Shown: positions 41,469 to 49,302 of the stretch, one piece after another | Position numbering within the stretch: the stretch's first letter is position 1 | Layout: each line of letters starts with the position of its first letter | From: Alteraquisediminimonas sediminicola | GTDB lineage: Bacteria; Pseudomonadota; Alphaproteobacteria; Sphingomonadales; Sphingomonadaceae | Direction of reading: 5' to 3' | Assembly: GCF_019740335.1 (NCBI RefSeq) | Contig: NZ_JAHXZS010000005.1 | Location: forward strand, 124,001-188,000 | Length of the DNA stretch: 64,000 bases | Program-made: the position numbers and the translations under genes | Notes under the pieces: model-generated | Told to the model about the DNA's origin: nothing | Databases searched by the model: none | What the model saw: the letters and a program-made list of their open reading frames with translations, nothing else

Positions 41469-41664
41469 CCGGAAACCTTTCCATCAGCGCACGCAACGCC
41501 CCGGCATCGACCGGCATGGCCGCATCCAGCCTCATCTCGCCCGCAAAAGCCGCGATCACATCGCCCAATTCCTGCGGCGTCGCCCGCCAGAACTCCTCGG
41601 GCCGCCAGCCGCACAGCACCGCCGCCAGCCCGCACAGCCGCCGCGCCTGCGCCGCGAACATCAT
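41461..41664 (-). CDS. GTA g10.1: tail assembly chaperone-like small protein
   Basis: This 67-residue protein contains the family pattern CGWRPEEFWRATPQELGDVI, as in the small rcc01693-type/tail assembly chaperone proteins of GTAs. It starts within the g10 stop (ATGA, 41661-41664) and overlaps g11 by eight bases. In siphophages the equivalent pair of frames feeds tape-measure folding. Here it is a separate gene, and I see no slippery sequence. Confidence 0.82.
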   Translation of the reverse strand: MMFAAQARRLCGLAAVLCGWRPEEFWRATPQELGDVIAAFAGEMRLDAAMPVDAGALRALMERFPDG

Positions 41665-41972
41665 CGCCCCTGTAGAATCTGGCCCAGCAACACCCGCAAC
41701 ACCGGGGTCACGCCCGCCAGCCCCTGCGCCATCACCAATTCGCCCAATCGCTCGCGCTGCAACCCTTCAGGTCGATCCGTCACACAATGCCAGAACAAGG
41801 TGACAAGCTCGCTTATCCCCAACCGGCCAGATGCCGCGCGCTCGACCAGTTCAAACAACGGCCCCAATTCCTCCTCCGCCGCGACCAACGCCTGAAAACT
41901 GGGCCGTAGCACCAATTCCATTCCGCCCGCCCGCAGCAACGCCTCGCCCCGCGCCGGGTTCGCCGCACTCAT
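41661..41972 (-). CDS. GTA g10 family tail protein
   Basis: This 103-residue protein, with LRPSFQALVAAEEELGPLFELVERA, is typical of the gene-transfer-agent gp10 family (GTA TAC-like proteins) and probably assists tail assembly. It starts in the g9 stop (41969-41972, ATGA) and its stop overlaps g10.1. It is largely helical, with no membrane segment. Confidence 0.85.
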   Translation of the reverse strand: MSAANPARGEALLRAGGMELVLRPSFQALVAAEEELGPLFELVERAASGRLGISELVTLFWHCVTDRPEGLQRERLGELVMAQGLAGVTPVLRVLLGQILQGR

Positions 41973-42376
41973 GAATTCGTCACCGGACCAGAGGATTCCA
42001 GTGCCAAAGTGTAATTGCGCTCGCCATTGAAATCCCCGGCATATTCGAGCCGGGTCAACAAAAACCGCCCCTGCAACTGCTCGCCGCCTTCAAAGCTCAA
42101 CCGATACTCATCGACCTCGCCACTCAACGCATTGGCCTTCAACCGCGTCTCCGCCGCCGATCCGGTAAATATCCCGCTCGCCGCGACCGACACGGACCTG
42201 ACCCCCGCGCCCGACAATAATTCGCGCCACCCGCCCGAATCCTTGTTGGTAATCACCACCGGATCGCCATTGATCGTCAATTGCGTCGTCTTCAGCCCCG
42301 CCACCGTCGTAAATACCGGCACCTGCGCGCCATTGCCGATCTTCAACAGAAAGGCACTTCCCTTCTCCGCCGCCAT
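41969..42376 (-). CDS. GTA g9: major tail protein
   Basis: This 135-residue tube protein of the TP901-1-like type begins EKGSAFLLKIGNGAQVPVFTTVAGLKT and ends YAGDFNGERNYTLALESSG. It should polymerise into the short tail tube around the g11 ruler. The start at 42376 has AAGGGGG nine bases upstream; the longer open frame to 42667 overlaps g8 and is not credible. There is an 11-base gap to g8. Confidence 0.92.
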   Translation of the reverse strand: MAAEKGSAFLLKIGNGAQVPVFTTVAGLKTTQLTINGDPVVITNKDSGGWRELLSGAGVRSVSVAASGIFTGSAAETRLKANALSGEVDEYRLSFEGGEQLQGRFLLTRLEYAGDFNGERNYTLALESSGPVTNS

Positions 42377-42387
42377 CTCAATCCCCC

Positions 42388-42786
42388 TTATTCTGCCAAA
42401 ATCCGCGCGCGATATTCGATCATGCCCAGCCACGGCCCATCGGCATCCCGCACGATCCGCGACCGCAAAAACACAAGGCTCACCACCCGCATCGCCCCTG
42501 CGGCCAAATCCACGCCCAACATCGCCTTTTCCGCCTGCGCCATCAGGCCATGCAACGCGCTCGCCGCCGCGCCATCGCTCCACAGGCTGATCGTCACCCG
42601 CACCTCGCGCCCCTGCCCGGTCTTGTGGCTCCAATCCGTCACCGGCCCGCAATCGACCCCGGCCCAAGGCAACACCGCCCGTACCGGCAACCCGTCAAAC
42701 ACGCCCGATACCGCCGCCATCAACACCGGGTCCGCCACCAGTGCGGCCACCACCGCCTGCTGCACCGCCATCGCCTCGGCACTCAT
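42388..42786 (-). CDS. GTA g8: DUF3168 tail completion protein
   Basis: This 132-residue protein with AEAMAVQQAVVAALVADPVL and the DUF3168 core (LPWAGVDCGPVTDWSHKTGQGREVRVTISLW, read in segments) is the tail terminator or completion type found in GTA g8 and siphophages. It joins the tail tube to the head connector. Its start overlaps the stop of the small gene at 42783 by ATGA. Confidence 0.88.
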   Translation of the reverse strand: MSAEAMAVQQAVVAALVADPVLMAAVSGVFDGLPVRAVLPWAGVDCGPVTDWSHKTGQGREVRVTISLWSDGAAASALHGLMAQAEKAMLGVDLAAGAMRVVSLVFLRSRIVRDADGPWLGMIEYRARILAE

Positions 42787-42998
42787 CCGTCAACCCTCCC
42801 GAAATCCCGCAGCCGCGCATCAAAGGCCATGCGCCGCAATAGCCCCCGGCCAATCAGCACCAATTCCCCCGCCGCGCCCGCCTCGGCCCGCACATCGCCG
42901 GGCAAACGCGCCGCCGCCGTCTCCACCAATTGCGCGATCACTGCCGCCACGCGCACCGCCGCCAAGGCCTCGGCCCGCGCCACCGCCCGCGCCCTCAT
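42783..42998 (-). CDS. Small GTA-cluster protein of unknown function
   Basis: This 71-residue, Ala- and Arg-rich, mostly helical protein (MRARAVARAEALAAVRVAAV at the start, then ELVLIGRGLLRRMAF) lies between the head-closure gene and DUF3168. The start at 42998 overlaps the g7 stop in ATGA, and its own stop overlaps g8 in ATGA, so it is embedded in the coupled gene chain. I do not recognise a domain. The position suggests a connector accessory. Confidence 0.72.
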   Translation of the reverse strand: MRARAVARAEALAAVRVAAVIAQLVETAAARLPGDVRAEAGAAGELVLIGRGLLRRMAFDARLRDFGRVDG

Positions 42999-43327
42999 GC
43001 CGCCAATTCCATCACCAGCATCATCCGATCCGGCCACACCGGGTCCGTCAAAATGGAGATCAGGCGATAGCTCGTCCCCGCCCAGACGACCCGACAATCA
43101 AGATCAATGTCCCCGCGCGTCCGGATCGTGACCAAATATCGCGGCCAAGATGTCACCCGCACGCCCGATACCGGCGCGGCGGGCCGCTCGGCCTCAATCG
43201 CGGCCCAACAACACGCCACCGTCACCCATTCGCCCACCGCCCCGCCCAACGCATCCCGCGCCGGGTCGCGCCGCTCAAATGCCACGCGATGCCGCATCCG
43301 CCCGGCCAGCTCGCCGCCGGTCTTCAC
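42995..43327 (-). CDS. GTA g7: phage head closure protein
   Basis: This 110-residue protein has the head-closure pattern GRMRHRVAFERRDPARDALGGAVGEWVTVA (seen in segments) and SWPRYLVTIRTRGDIDLDCRVVW. The start is probably GTG at 43327, which overlaps the g6 stop in GTGA; an ATG at 43354 would overlap g6 by 31 bases. It closes the portal channel at the head-tail joint. Confidence 0.85.
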   Translation of the reverse strand: MKTGGELAGRMRHRVAFERRDPARDALGGAVGEWVTVACCWAAIEAERPAAPVSGVRVTSWPRYLVTIRTRGDIDLDCRVVWAGTSYRLISILTDPVWPDRMMLVMELAA

Positions 43328-43860
43328 AACATCATCCGCCGCCAGGGCCGCCACATGGCGGTCACCGCAGCGGGCGGTCCTTCATCATTGCCGTCATCGC
43401 GATGGGTATAGCCATGGGCCGCCAGCCGGATCACCCCTTGGCGCAGCGACGCGGGGACATCACCCCAGCCCAAGCCGAGCCCCGCCCGATAGCGCACCTC
43501 CAGCCAACGCGCCCCGACATCGCCCGCCTGCCGGACCCAGCCATCCCCCGCCGGATCAATATCCACCGCATAATCGCCGCTACCCAACAGGCTGACCTCA
43601 AACGCATCGGACACTGCAGACACCCCTTGAATTGCCCGTACAGGCCGATGCCGCAACCGCTGCCAAGACGATGCAGCGGGCACCCGCTCCGTCACCTCGC
43701 GCACGACCATCAACTGGCCGATATACGCCTCGCCCAACAATATCGCCGCATGAACCAATCCCTCGATCAGCCCATCCTCGGCCACATCATCCAGCCGCAG
43801 CCACGCCCGCGCCTCGTTGATCGCCGCCTGTTCGACGATCAACGGCGCCACCAGAGTCAT
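43324..43860 (-). CDS. GTA g6: head-tail connector protein
   Basis: This 178-residue connector opens with PLIVEQAAINEARAWLRLDD. The typical gp6-type core ARWLEVRYRAGLGLGWGDVP and a helical end follow (LRQGVIRLAAHGYTHRDD). It forms the adaptor ring below the portal. Its start overlaps the small membrane protein stop (ATGA at 43857-43860) and its stop overlaps g7. Confidence 0.9.
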   Translation of the reverse strand: MTLVAPLIVEQAAINEARAWLRLDDVAEDGLIEGLVHAAILLGEAYIGQLMVVREVTERVPAASSWQRLRHRPVRAIQGVSAVSDAFEVSLLGSGDYAVDIDPAGDGWVRQAGDVGARWLEVRYRAGLGLGWGDVPASLRQGVIRLAAHGYTHRDDGNDEGPPAAVTAMWRPWRRMML

Positions 43861-44030
43861 GCCGCCCCCCCGCGCTCACCGATGCCAATCGCCAGCAATG
43901 CAAAAATGCCCGCCCCGATCTGGCCCACGGCCTGCACCTGCTCGACATTCGCGCCCGCCGCCAAGGCCAGCGCCCCCAATCCGGCCCAGCTGCTCGGCTC
44001 ACGCAGCCGCTTGAAAATCCATTTCTTCAT
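43857..44030 (-). CDS. Small holin-like membrane protein in the GTA cluster
   Basis: This 57-residue protein has a positively charged start (KKWIFKRLREPSSW). Two short hydrophobic stretches follow (AGLGALALAAGA and VGQIGAGIFALLAIGIG), separated by NVEQVQA. It resembles the small EPSTWAG-type proteins seen in phage genomes, some of which may be holins. The start at 44030 has AAGGGC immediately upstream; the open frame continues to 44177 but lacks a better start. It lies between capsid and connector and overlaps g6 by ATGA. A role in GTA release or in the head is possible but unproven. Confidence 0.65.
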   Translation of the reverse strand: MKKWIFKRLREPSSWAGLGALALAAGANVEQVQAVGQIGAGIFALLAIGIGERGGAA

Positions 44031-44163
44031 GCCCTTAACTCCCGTTACGCCACCAACAAAACGGGCCGGAGGCACACGCCCCCGACCCTCAAAACGAACG
44101 TTTTTAATTGCCGTTATTTCCGAGCCGCCGAATGCAAGCATCCGGCTAGAAATCACTCGATTT

Positions 44164-45339
44164 TTACACCGTGCCAAACTTCAACAGCTTGATCGCCTCG
44201 CTGTTCATCACCGCGCCGCCCACGCGCTTGGTCGCGTAAAAATGGACAAACGGCTTATTGCTATAGGGATCGCGCAAAATCGTCGTCTCGCGCCGCTCGG
44301 CGATCAGATAGCCCGCCTTGAAATTACCAAAGGCAATCGACAGGCTGTCCGCCGCCATATCCGGCATGTCCTCGGCCTCGATGACAGGATAGCCCAACAA
44401 CGTATCCGCCCGACCATCGCTCAGGCCCGGCTGCCACAAAAACGCGCCATCGGCGGTTTTGAACTTGCGGATCACGGTCGCCGTCGCGCTGTTCATCACA
44501 AACACCGCGCCCTGGCGATACGGCGCGCGCAATGTCTGCACGAGGTCAATAAGCTTATCCGCCCCGGTCGCGCCAAAGCCACCCGCCGCCCCCGTCGCCA
44601 GATATTGCAACGTACCAAAAGGCCGGATCGCATCGCCGGTCGCCGCCACTGGCCCATTCAAAAAGCCCTTGGGCCGATTAACACCACTGCCAGCAATAAA
44701 CGCCGCCCCTTCGGCCCGCGCAAATTCACGCGCAATCTCATCGGCCAGCCACGCCTCAACATCGAACTGCACATCATCCAGCATCGTCTGGCTCGCCGCC
44801 GGATTGGCATAAAGCTCGCCCATCGGCGGCGCGATTTCGTTAAAGTCCGGGGTATCCGTCATAGGCCGCGCCGCATCCTCGGCCACCCAACCGGATGGTG
44901 CCCCCCCGGTCGTCACCAATTTGCGATAACCAGCGGATCCGACCTGCACGACATTGGCAATCGCCCTGATCGGCGAAATCGACTTCATCGTCGCATCGAT
45001 CACGCTATCGATCGTGCGCGGCACAGCATAGCCGCCATCGGCGTTATTGGAGCCGATCAGGCTCTTCATCTCCACGCCCAACAGGCCCCGGCGCAAATAG
45101 CCATCGACAAACTGCTTGCGCGCCGCCTCGCCATCCGCACTCTTCACCCCGCCCTCAAGCGCGGGTCGCCCGGCCTGCAACGTCTGGCGCTCCACCAGTC
45201 GCTTCAACGCGCCAATCTCATTGGTCAACGCCTCAATCCGCGCATCGCCCGCCTGCTCGACCGCCTCAAAGCTCGCCTCCAACGCATCGGCCTTCACTTC
45301 ATAGCCCAAGTCCACATCACCCATTTTGTCGCTCCCCAT
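44164..45339 (-). CDS. GTA g5: major capsid protein (HK97 fold)
   Basis: This is an HK97-type shell protein of 391 residues from ATG 45339, or 386 from ATG 45324. It has an N-terminal coiled delta domain (KADALEASFEAVEQAGDARI). The mature capsid core contains GGYAVPRTIDSVID, VAEDAARPMTDTPDF and QGAVFVMNSATATVIRKF, and ends NSEAIKLLKFGTV. Both ATGs carry an identical SD at the same spacing because of a 15-bp tandem duplication. The gene is preceded by a rho-independent terminator rather than by the tight coupling seen elsewhere in the cluster. Confidence 0.95.
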   Translation of the reverse strand: MGSDKMGDVDLGYEVKADALEASFEAVEQAGDARIEALTNEIGALKRLVERQTLQAGRPALEGGVKSADGEAARKQFVDGYLRRGLLGVEMKSLIGSNNADGGYAVPRTIDSVIDATMKSISPIRAIANVVQVGSAGYRKLVTTGGAPSGWVAEDAARPMTDTPDFNEIAPPMGELYANPAASQTMLDDVQFDVEAWLADEIAREFARAEGAAFIAGSGVNRPKGFLNGPVAATGDAIRPFGTLQYLATGAAGGFGATGADKLIDLVQTLRAPYRQGAVFVMNSATATVIRKFKTADGAFLWQPGLSDGRADTLLGYPVIEAEDMPDMAADSLSIAFGNFKAGYLIAERRETTILRDPYSNKPFVHFYATKRVGGAVMNSEAIKLLKFGTV

Positions 45340-45350
45340 CTTGTCGCTCC
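45321..45350 (-). repeat. 15-bp tandem duplication of Shine-Dalgarno plus ATG before the capsid gene
   Basis: On the minus strand the unit GGAGCGACAAGATGG (45350-45336) is followed directly by GGAGCGACAAAATGG (45335-45321), with one mismatch. Each unit carries a GGAG ribosome site seven bases before an ATG, and the five-codon length keeps both starts in frame with the capsid gene. Confidence 0.85.
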
Positions 45351-45365
45351 AAGTTAAAAACCCAC

Positions 45366-45399
45366 AAAAAAGGCCCGCCTCTGTTGCCAGAGACAGGCC
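45366..45399 (-). terminator. Intrinsic terminator inside the GTA cluster, between protease and capsid genes
   Basis: Read on the minus strand, GGCC-TGT-CTCTG, the loop GCAA and CAGAG-GCG-GGCC form a 9-bp interrupted stem (three-base internal loop) capped by a GCAA tetraloop. Six T (45371-45366) follow. It begins 36 bases after the protease stop and ends 27 bases before the first capsid start codon. Confidence 0.8.
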
Positions 45400-45435
45400 C
45401 ATCCACACCCTCGTCACGCCACCCCGATTGGCAGC

Positions 45436-45834
45436 CTAACCCTCCACCATATGCACCCGCGCTAATGGCTGCATCGGCGTCGCCACCACCGATACCTCGA
45501 TCAGTTCCAGCTCCTGCAATTCGCGCACGCGCCCGGCCCGCCCCTTCACCACGCGATAGCCAAAGGACAATCCATCCACGCGCCCGGCCCGCAGCATCGC
45601 CATCGCCTGTTGCGCGACGGGTCCCTTGCCCTCGATCCGACCAATAACGCGCAATCCGCGCCGATCCTCGCGCAACTGCTCCACCCGCCCGATCACGCGC
45701 CCCGCATCATGCTGCCACAATAACGGCACGCCGCTTCCCGCTCTGGCTAAAGTCCGCGCAGATGCGCCGGGCCGGATCACATCCCCGCCCCGGTCCACCC
45801 GGTCAAACACCGCCGCATAGCCCGCAAAGCGCAT
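45436..45834 (-). CDS. GTA g4: HK97-family prohead protease
   Basis: This 132-residue serine protease matures the capsid. Its motifs are FAGYAAVFDRVDRGGDVI, the catalytic histidine in LLWQHDAGRVIG (H42) and the serine in DGLSFGYRV (S90), with LELIEVSVVATPM near the end. The start at 45834 overlaps the g3.5 stop by one base (TGATG); the longer frame to 45957 merely reads through g3.5. It is the last gene before the internal terminator. Confidence 0.92.
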   Translation of the reverse strand: MRFAGYAAVFDRVDRGGDVIRPGASARTLARAGSGVPLLWQHDAGRVIGRVEQLREDRRGLRVIGRIEGKGPVAQQAMAMLRAGRVDGLSFGYRVVKGRAGRVRELQELELIEVSVVATPMQPLARVHMVEG

Positions 45835-46145
45835 CACGCCGCCAACCTGTCGGAAAGCCCCAAACGCCACGCCAGCGCCAACACCATCAACGCCAACATC
45901 ATTCGCACCAGCCAGCCAATCACGGCATGTCGCGCCGATGCCTTGGCATCGCGCCACGCCCGCAATAACTCCCGCAGCTCATTCATATCCCGCGCCGCAT
46001 GGTCATCCGACAGGCCCAGCCGGTGCAACGCCCGCGCCGCGCCCAGATCGCTCGCCTCCTCAATCATCGCGCGCAGCGTAATCAAATCCGCGCCCCGCCC
46101 TTCGCCCTGCGCCACCAATTGCGCCAGCAACGCCGCCTCGGTCAT
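45834..46145 (-). CDS. GTA g3.5: small helical protein with a membrane segment (DUF6127-like)
   Basis: This 103-residue protein has a helical N-terminal two-thirds (LAQLVAQGEGRGADLITLRAMI, HRLGLSDDHAARDMNELREL, seen as separate segments) and one C-terminal hydrophobic helix (VIGWLVRMMLALMVLALAW). Proteins of this shape sit between portal and protease in GTA clusters; the function is unknown. It overlaps the portal stop in ATGA (46142-46145) and the protease start in TGATG. Confidence 0.8.
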   Translation of the reverse strand: MTEAALLAQLVAQGEGRGADLITLRAMIEEASDLGAARALHRLGLSDDHAARDMNELRELLRAWRDAKASARHAVIGWLVRMMLALMVLALAWRLGLSDRLAA

Positions 46146-47302
46146 CCGCGCCCCCCTTCTGCCACCTGCGCCGCAAAGCCCAGCATCTCGCGCTTCTCTC
46201 TATCCGTCAGGAAATCCGCCGCCGTCACCTGCGCCCATAATCGCTCGCGATCCTCGCTCAACGCCGGGATCATATCGGTATCGACCAACAACCGCCCCTC
46301 GGGCCAATATCCCTTCAACCCGCGCTCGATCGTCCCGGTGATCTTGCTCAACAACGGCAAGATCGTCAGCCGCCACAACGCCCGATTGGCCTCGCGATAA
46401 TTGGCATAGGTCGCATCGCCGGGCAGGCCCATCAACATCGAAGGCACCCCGAACGCGAGCGCAATATCCCGCGCCGCCCCGGCTTTCAGGCCCGCAAAAT
46501 CCATATCCGCAGGAGACATGCTCATCGCCTGCCACTTCAATCCGCCTTCCAGCAACATAGGCCGCCCGGCATTGGCCGCGCCTTGAAACCCGGCCTCGAT
46601 CTCGGCCTTCAATCGCTCGAACTGATCGGGTGATAACGCCGCCCCCGGCTCGCCCGGATCAAACACCAGCGCGCCTGATGGCCGCGCCGCATTATCCAGC
46701 AACGCCTTGTTCCACTTTTGCGCGGCATTATGAATCGCGACCGATCCGGCCGCCGCCTCCAAACACCCCAATCCATAATGATCGTCCATGGGGTGAAACT
46801 GGCGAATATGGATCACGCCCACGCGCCCAAATTCATCCACCGCCGCAATCCGCTCAATCGTCTGGCCGACGCGATATTCATACGCCATCGGCCAGCCCGC
46901 CGCATCGGCAATCACCGTCACCCGCTCTGGCCGCAACGGATAGAGCGCCACCGGCATCTCCCCCGCGCCCCCCAAGGCCACGCGCACAAACGCATTGCCA
47001 TGCAGCAACAATTGCGCCGCCACGGCCTCGATCAAGCCATCGCCAGTGGCCCCGCCGATCAACCCGGCCATCGCCGCGCCGTCCGGCCCTTCGCCATAAA
47101 TCGCCGCGCTCTGCGCCCCTTCCGCGACCATCCGCACGGCGCGCAACGCCACGGGATTATCCATCACGGCAGACCGCACCCGCGCCTCATAAGAACGCGG
47201 CCAATAGCCGGCTTCCTCCCCCCCCCAAGCAAACCCCACCCCACGCGCCAACGCCGGACGCGACACATCGCGCCCGGCCGATTTCCTGCCGAACCATTTC
47301 AT
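46142..47302 (-). CDS. GTA g3: portal protein
   Basis: This is a 386-residue HK97-type portal forming the DNA entry vertex. Recognisable parts are AVRMVAEGAQSA, LLLHGNAFVRV, VIHIRQFHPMDDHYGLGCLE, LEGGLKWQAMSMSPADMDF and FGVPSMLMGLPGDATYANYR. The start MKWFGRKSAGRD at 47302 has AAAAGGA about nine bases upstream; the frame to 47380 overlaps the TerL end. A 52-base gap follows TerL. Confidence 0.95.
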   Translation of the reverse strand: MKWFGRKSAGRDVSRPALARGVGFAWGGEEAGYWPRSYEARVRSAVMDNPVALRAVRMVAEGAQSAAIYGEGPDGAAMAGLIGGATGDGLIEAVAAQLLLHGNAFVRVALGGAGEMPVALYPLRPERVTVIADAAGWPMAYEYRVGQTIERIAAVDEFGRVGVIHIRQFHPMDDHYGLGCLEAAAGSVAIHNAAQKWNKALLDNAARPSGALVFDPGEPGAALSPDQFERLKAEIEAGFQGAANAGRPMLLEGGLKWQAMSMSPADMDFAGLKAGAARDIALAFGVPSMLMGLPGDATYANYREANRALWRLTILPLLSKITGTIERGLKGYWPEGRLLVDTDMIPALSEDRERLWAQVTAADFLTDREKREMLGFAAQVAEGGRG

Positions 47303-47354
47303 GATCGAATGTCCTTTTAGATTGCCCGCATCACTGCAACGCGAGGCCAAAGCC

Positions 47355-48683
47355 TCACAACCCCCGCACCCGCACCTCACCGCGCCCCCGGCCCAACATC
47401 AGCTCGGTCAGCGCCCAAACCATCGCATCGGCGCGGTCCGGCGATCGCCTCGGTCCTTCATATCCACCGCCCAAAATCAGCCCGGACAATTCATCCTCCA
47501 ACGCCGCAAACCCGCCGACCAGCTTCGCCCGCCCGGCTTCAAACAACGCCGCCACCGGCTCCGCCCGCGCCGATTTCCCCTTGCTCGCATGCACCAGCCG
47601 CAACGGCAGATCAAAGGCGGCGGCCCGCAACACGCTCTCGACCATCGCCCCGCCATTATTGGCCTCGGCCACCACCCGGTCGGCCTGATGCCGCATCGCC
47701 GTGGCGGCCACCGCCCTTGCCCAGCCCTCCGGCCCGCGCCCCTCGACGCTCGCATCCTCAATCACATACGCTACGCCGTCACGCCCCAACCCGGCCACCA
47801 CAATCCCGCACGCATCGCCATTGCCCGCGCCTGCCGGGGGATCGACCGCGATAACCAACCGCCGCAACAGCGGCAATTGATCCGCGCCCACCCGGCTCGC
47901 CTCGATCAACGCGCGCGGCCATAAAGACCCCGCGACATCCTCGATCAATTCGCCCTCCAGTTCTTGTCGGCCAAGTCTTGTCCCGCCATAATGCGCCATC
48001 ATGGCGTGGCGAAACGCATCGGGTAGCATCAGATTATCGCGCGTCCTGCCCTTGGTGACGACCGTATCCGCCGCCGCCAAAATTCGCCGCAATATCGGCA
48101 CAGCGCGCGGCGTGGTGGTCACCAGCACACGCGGATCACGCCCCGCCCGCATCGTCATCGCGAGATTGTCCCACACAGCTTGCGCCTGCGACCATTTCGC
48201 CAATTCATCGCACCAGCCATGGCTATGCTCCGGCCCGCGCAATTTCTCCGGACTTTCCCCTGAATAGAGCCACGCCTCCGCGCCGCTTTTCCAGCGCAAC
48301 CGCCCGCGCGATGGCTCCCAAACGGGCCGTGTCGCCGTTGGCGCAATCGCCAACAGGCCGCTCGGCCCCTCGACCATCACCGCCCGCGCCTCTTCCATCG
48401 TCGCGCCAACCAACGCAATCCGCACCGTCTCACCGGCACGCGCATTTTCGGCAACGGACCGCACCCACTCCGCCCCCGCCCGTGTCTTGCCAAAGCCCCG
48501 GCCCGCCATGATCACCCACGTTCGCCAATCGCCATCGGGCGGCAATTGCCTTTTATCCGCCCAGAACGACCAATCCCGCAACAAGGCACGCCAATCGCCG
48601 GTCGCGTGCGTCAAAGCCGCAAGGCCCGCCCCCCCCGCCCGCGCCACCTGCGCCGCGACCGACATATTCGCCTGCATCGTCAT
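47355..48683 (-). CDS. GTA g2: large terminase subunit (TerL)
   Basis: This is the DNA-packaging ATPase and nuclease of the GTA. The 442-residue protein has Walker A GRGFGKT (residues 61-67) and a Walker-B-like acidic segment in HGWCDELAKWSQAQAVWDNL. The coupling motif is VLVTTTPRAVPI. The RNase-H-like nuclease has LVIAVDPPAGAGNGDACG, VVAEANNGGAM and the terminal RADAMVWALTEL. The ATG at 48683 has GAGG eight bases upstream; the ATG at 48665 would also be possible. It follows the small terminase by 16 bases. Confidence 0.95.
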   Translation of the reverse strand: MTMQANMSVAAQVARAGGAGLAALTHATGDWRALLRDWSFWADKRQLPPDGDWRTWVIMAGRGFGKTRAGAEWVRSVAENARAGETVRIALVGATMEEARAVMVEGPSGLLAIAPTATRPVWEPSRGRLRWKSGAEAWLYSGESPEKLRGPEHSHGWCDELAKWSQAQAVWDNLAMTMRAGRDPRVLVTTTPRAVPILRRILAAADTVVTKGRTRDNLMLPDAFRHAMMAHYGGTRLGRQELEGELIEDVAGSLWPRALIEASRVGADQLPLLRRLVIAVDPPAGAGNGDACGIVVAGLGRDGVAYVIEDASVEGRGPEGWARAVAATAMRHQADRVVAEANNGGAMVESVLRAAAFDLPLRLVHASKGKSARAEPVAALFEAGRAKLVGGFAALEDELSGLILGGGYEGPRRSPDRADAMVWALTELMLGRGRGEVRVRGL

Positions 48684-48699
48684 CGCACATCCTCATGGA

Positions 48700-49302
48700 T
48701 CAATCACCGTCCGCCCCGTCCACATCCCCCGATGCCCCCAGCCGCGCCAGCCGCCGCAACACCTCGGCCCGCGCCTCATCCTGGCTCGGCTCATCGCCCT
48801 CGCCCTGCTCGGCGGCAGCACGTTCGGCCACCACCCGGCCATAGACATCGGGCCTGCGTGCTTTCAAAATGAACATCGCCAGCGCATCCGAATAATGCCG
48901 CACGCTGCCGACCTGCTGCCCACCATAAAAAACTGGCTTTTCGACCCCTTGGCGCACGCGCAGCACCAGTTCTTCCTCCAGCGCGTCCAATGCCTCGGTC
49001 ACTGCGGCATCCCATTCGGCGGCAAAGCCCGCGCTCCGTCCGCGCTGGGCATAAACGGTGCTGGTCGCCAGCCCCGCCTCACGTGCCGCCCGGCTGACAT
49101 TGGCCGTCCGCCGCAACACTTCCAGAAAACACGCCCGCCGGATCGCTTGCGACGGCAATTTGCGCCCCTTGGCCTTGGCCCCCGCCTTGACCGGCAGATT
49201 CGTCCCCGCTTTCTTGGTAACCCTCGCTCGCCTTACACCGCCGACCTTGCGCGGCCCTGCGCCGCCACCGGATGCCACCGATCCGCCTACATCGCCCGCC
49301 AT
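48700..49302 (-). CDS. GTA g1: small terminase-like protein
   Basis: This 200-residue protein begins with a low-complexity Gly/Lys/Arg tail (about residues 1-50). A helix-turn-helix region follows (FLEVLRRTANVSRAAREAGL, then ATSTVYAQRGRSAGFAAEWD). After it come YGGQQVGSVRHYSDALAMFILKARRPDVYG (seen in segments) and an acidic end. In GTAs this subunit supports headful packaging of host DNA without sequence-specific recognition. A GGGGGTGAGGG ribosome site adjoins the ATG at 49302. It is the first gene of the cluster, 83 bases from the predicted transcript start. Confidence 0.88.
   Translation of the reverse strand: MAGDVGGSVASGGGAGPRKVGGVRRARVTKKAGTNLPVKAGAKAKGRKLPSQAIRRACFLEVLRRTANVSRAAREAGLATSTVYAQRGRSAGFAAEWDAAVTEALDALEEELVLRVRQGVEKPVFYGGQQVGSVRHYSDALAMFILKARRPDVYGRVVAERAAAEQGEGDEPSQDEARAEVLRRLARLGASGDVDGADGD

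Larger units (their letters stand above)
34505..49302 (-). mobile_element. Gene transfer agent (RcGTA-type) structural gene cluster
   Basis: Seventeen minus-strand genes follow the Rhodobacter GTA order: small terminase, TerL, portal, g3.5, protease, capsid, small membrane protein, connector and closure genes, major tail, chaperone genes, short tape measure, g12 to g15, and a DUF2793 gene. Many junctions are 1- to 8-base overlaps. There is no integrase, att site, replication gene or repressor, and the flanks are ordinary chromosomal genes. The very short tape measure (191 residues) predicts a short tail, and all frames appear intact. The set therefore looks like a domesticated, vertically inherited GTA rather than a prophage. 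Confidence 0.92.

Noticed and set aside
43150-45357. 735-codon plus-strand open frame across several GTA genes
   Set aside because: It runs antisense through capsid, connector and closure genes and has no recognisable motif; the minus-strand genes are clear.
34505-49302. Integrated prophage
   Set aside because: Gene order and sizes match RcGTA, with no integrase, repressor, replication genes or att repeats seen at the borders; both flanks are chromosomal housekeeping genes.
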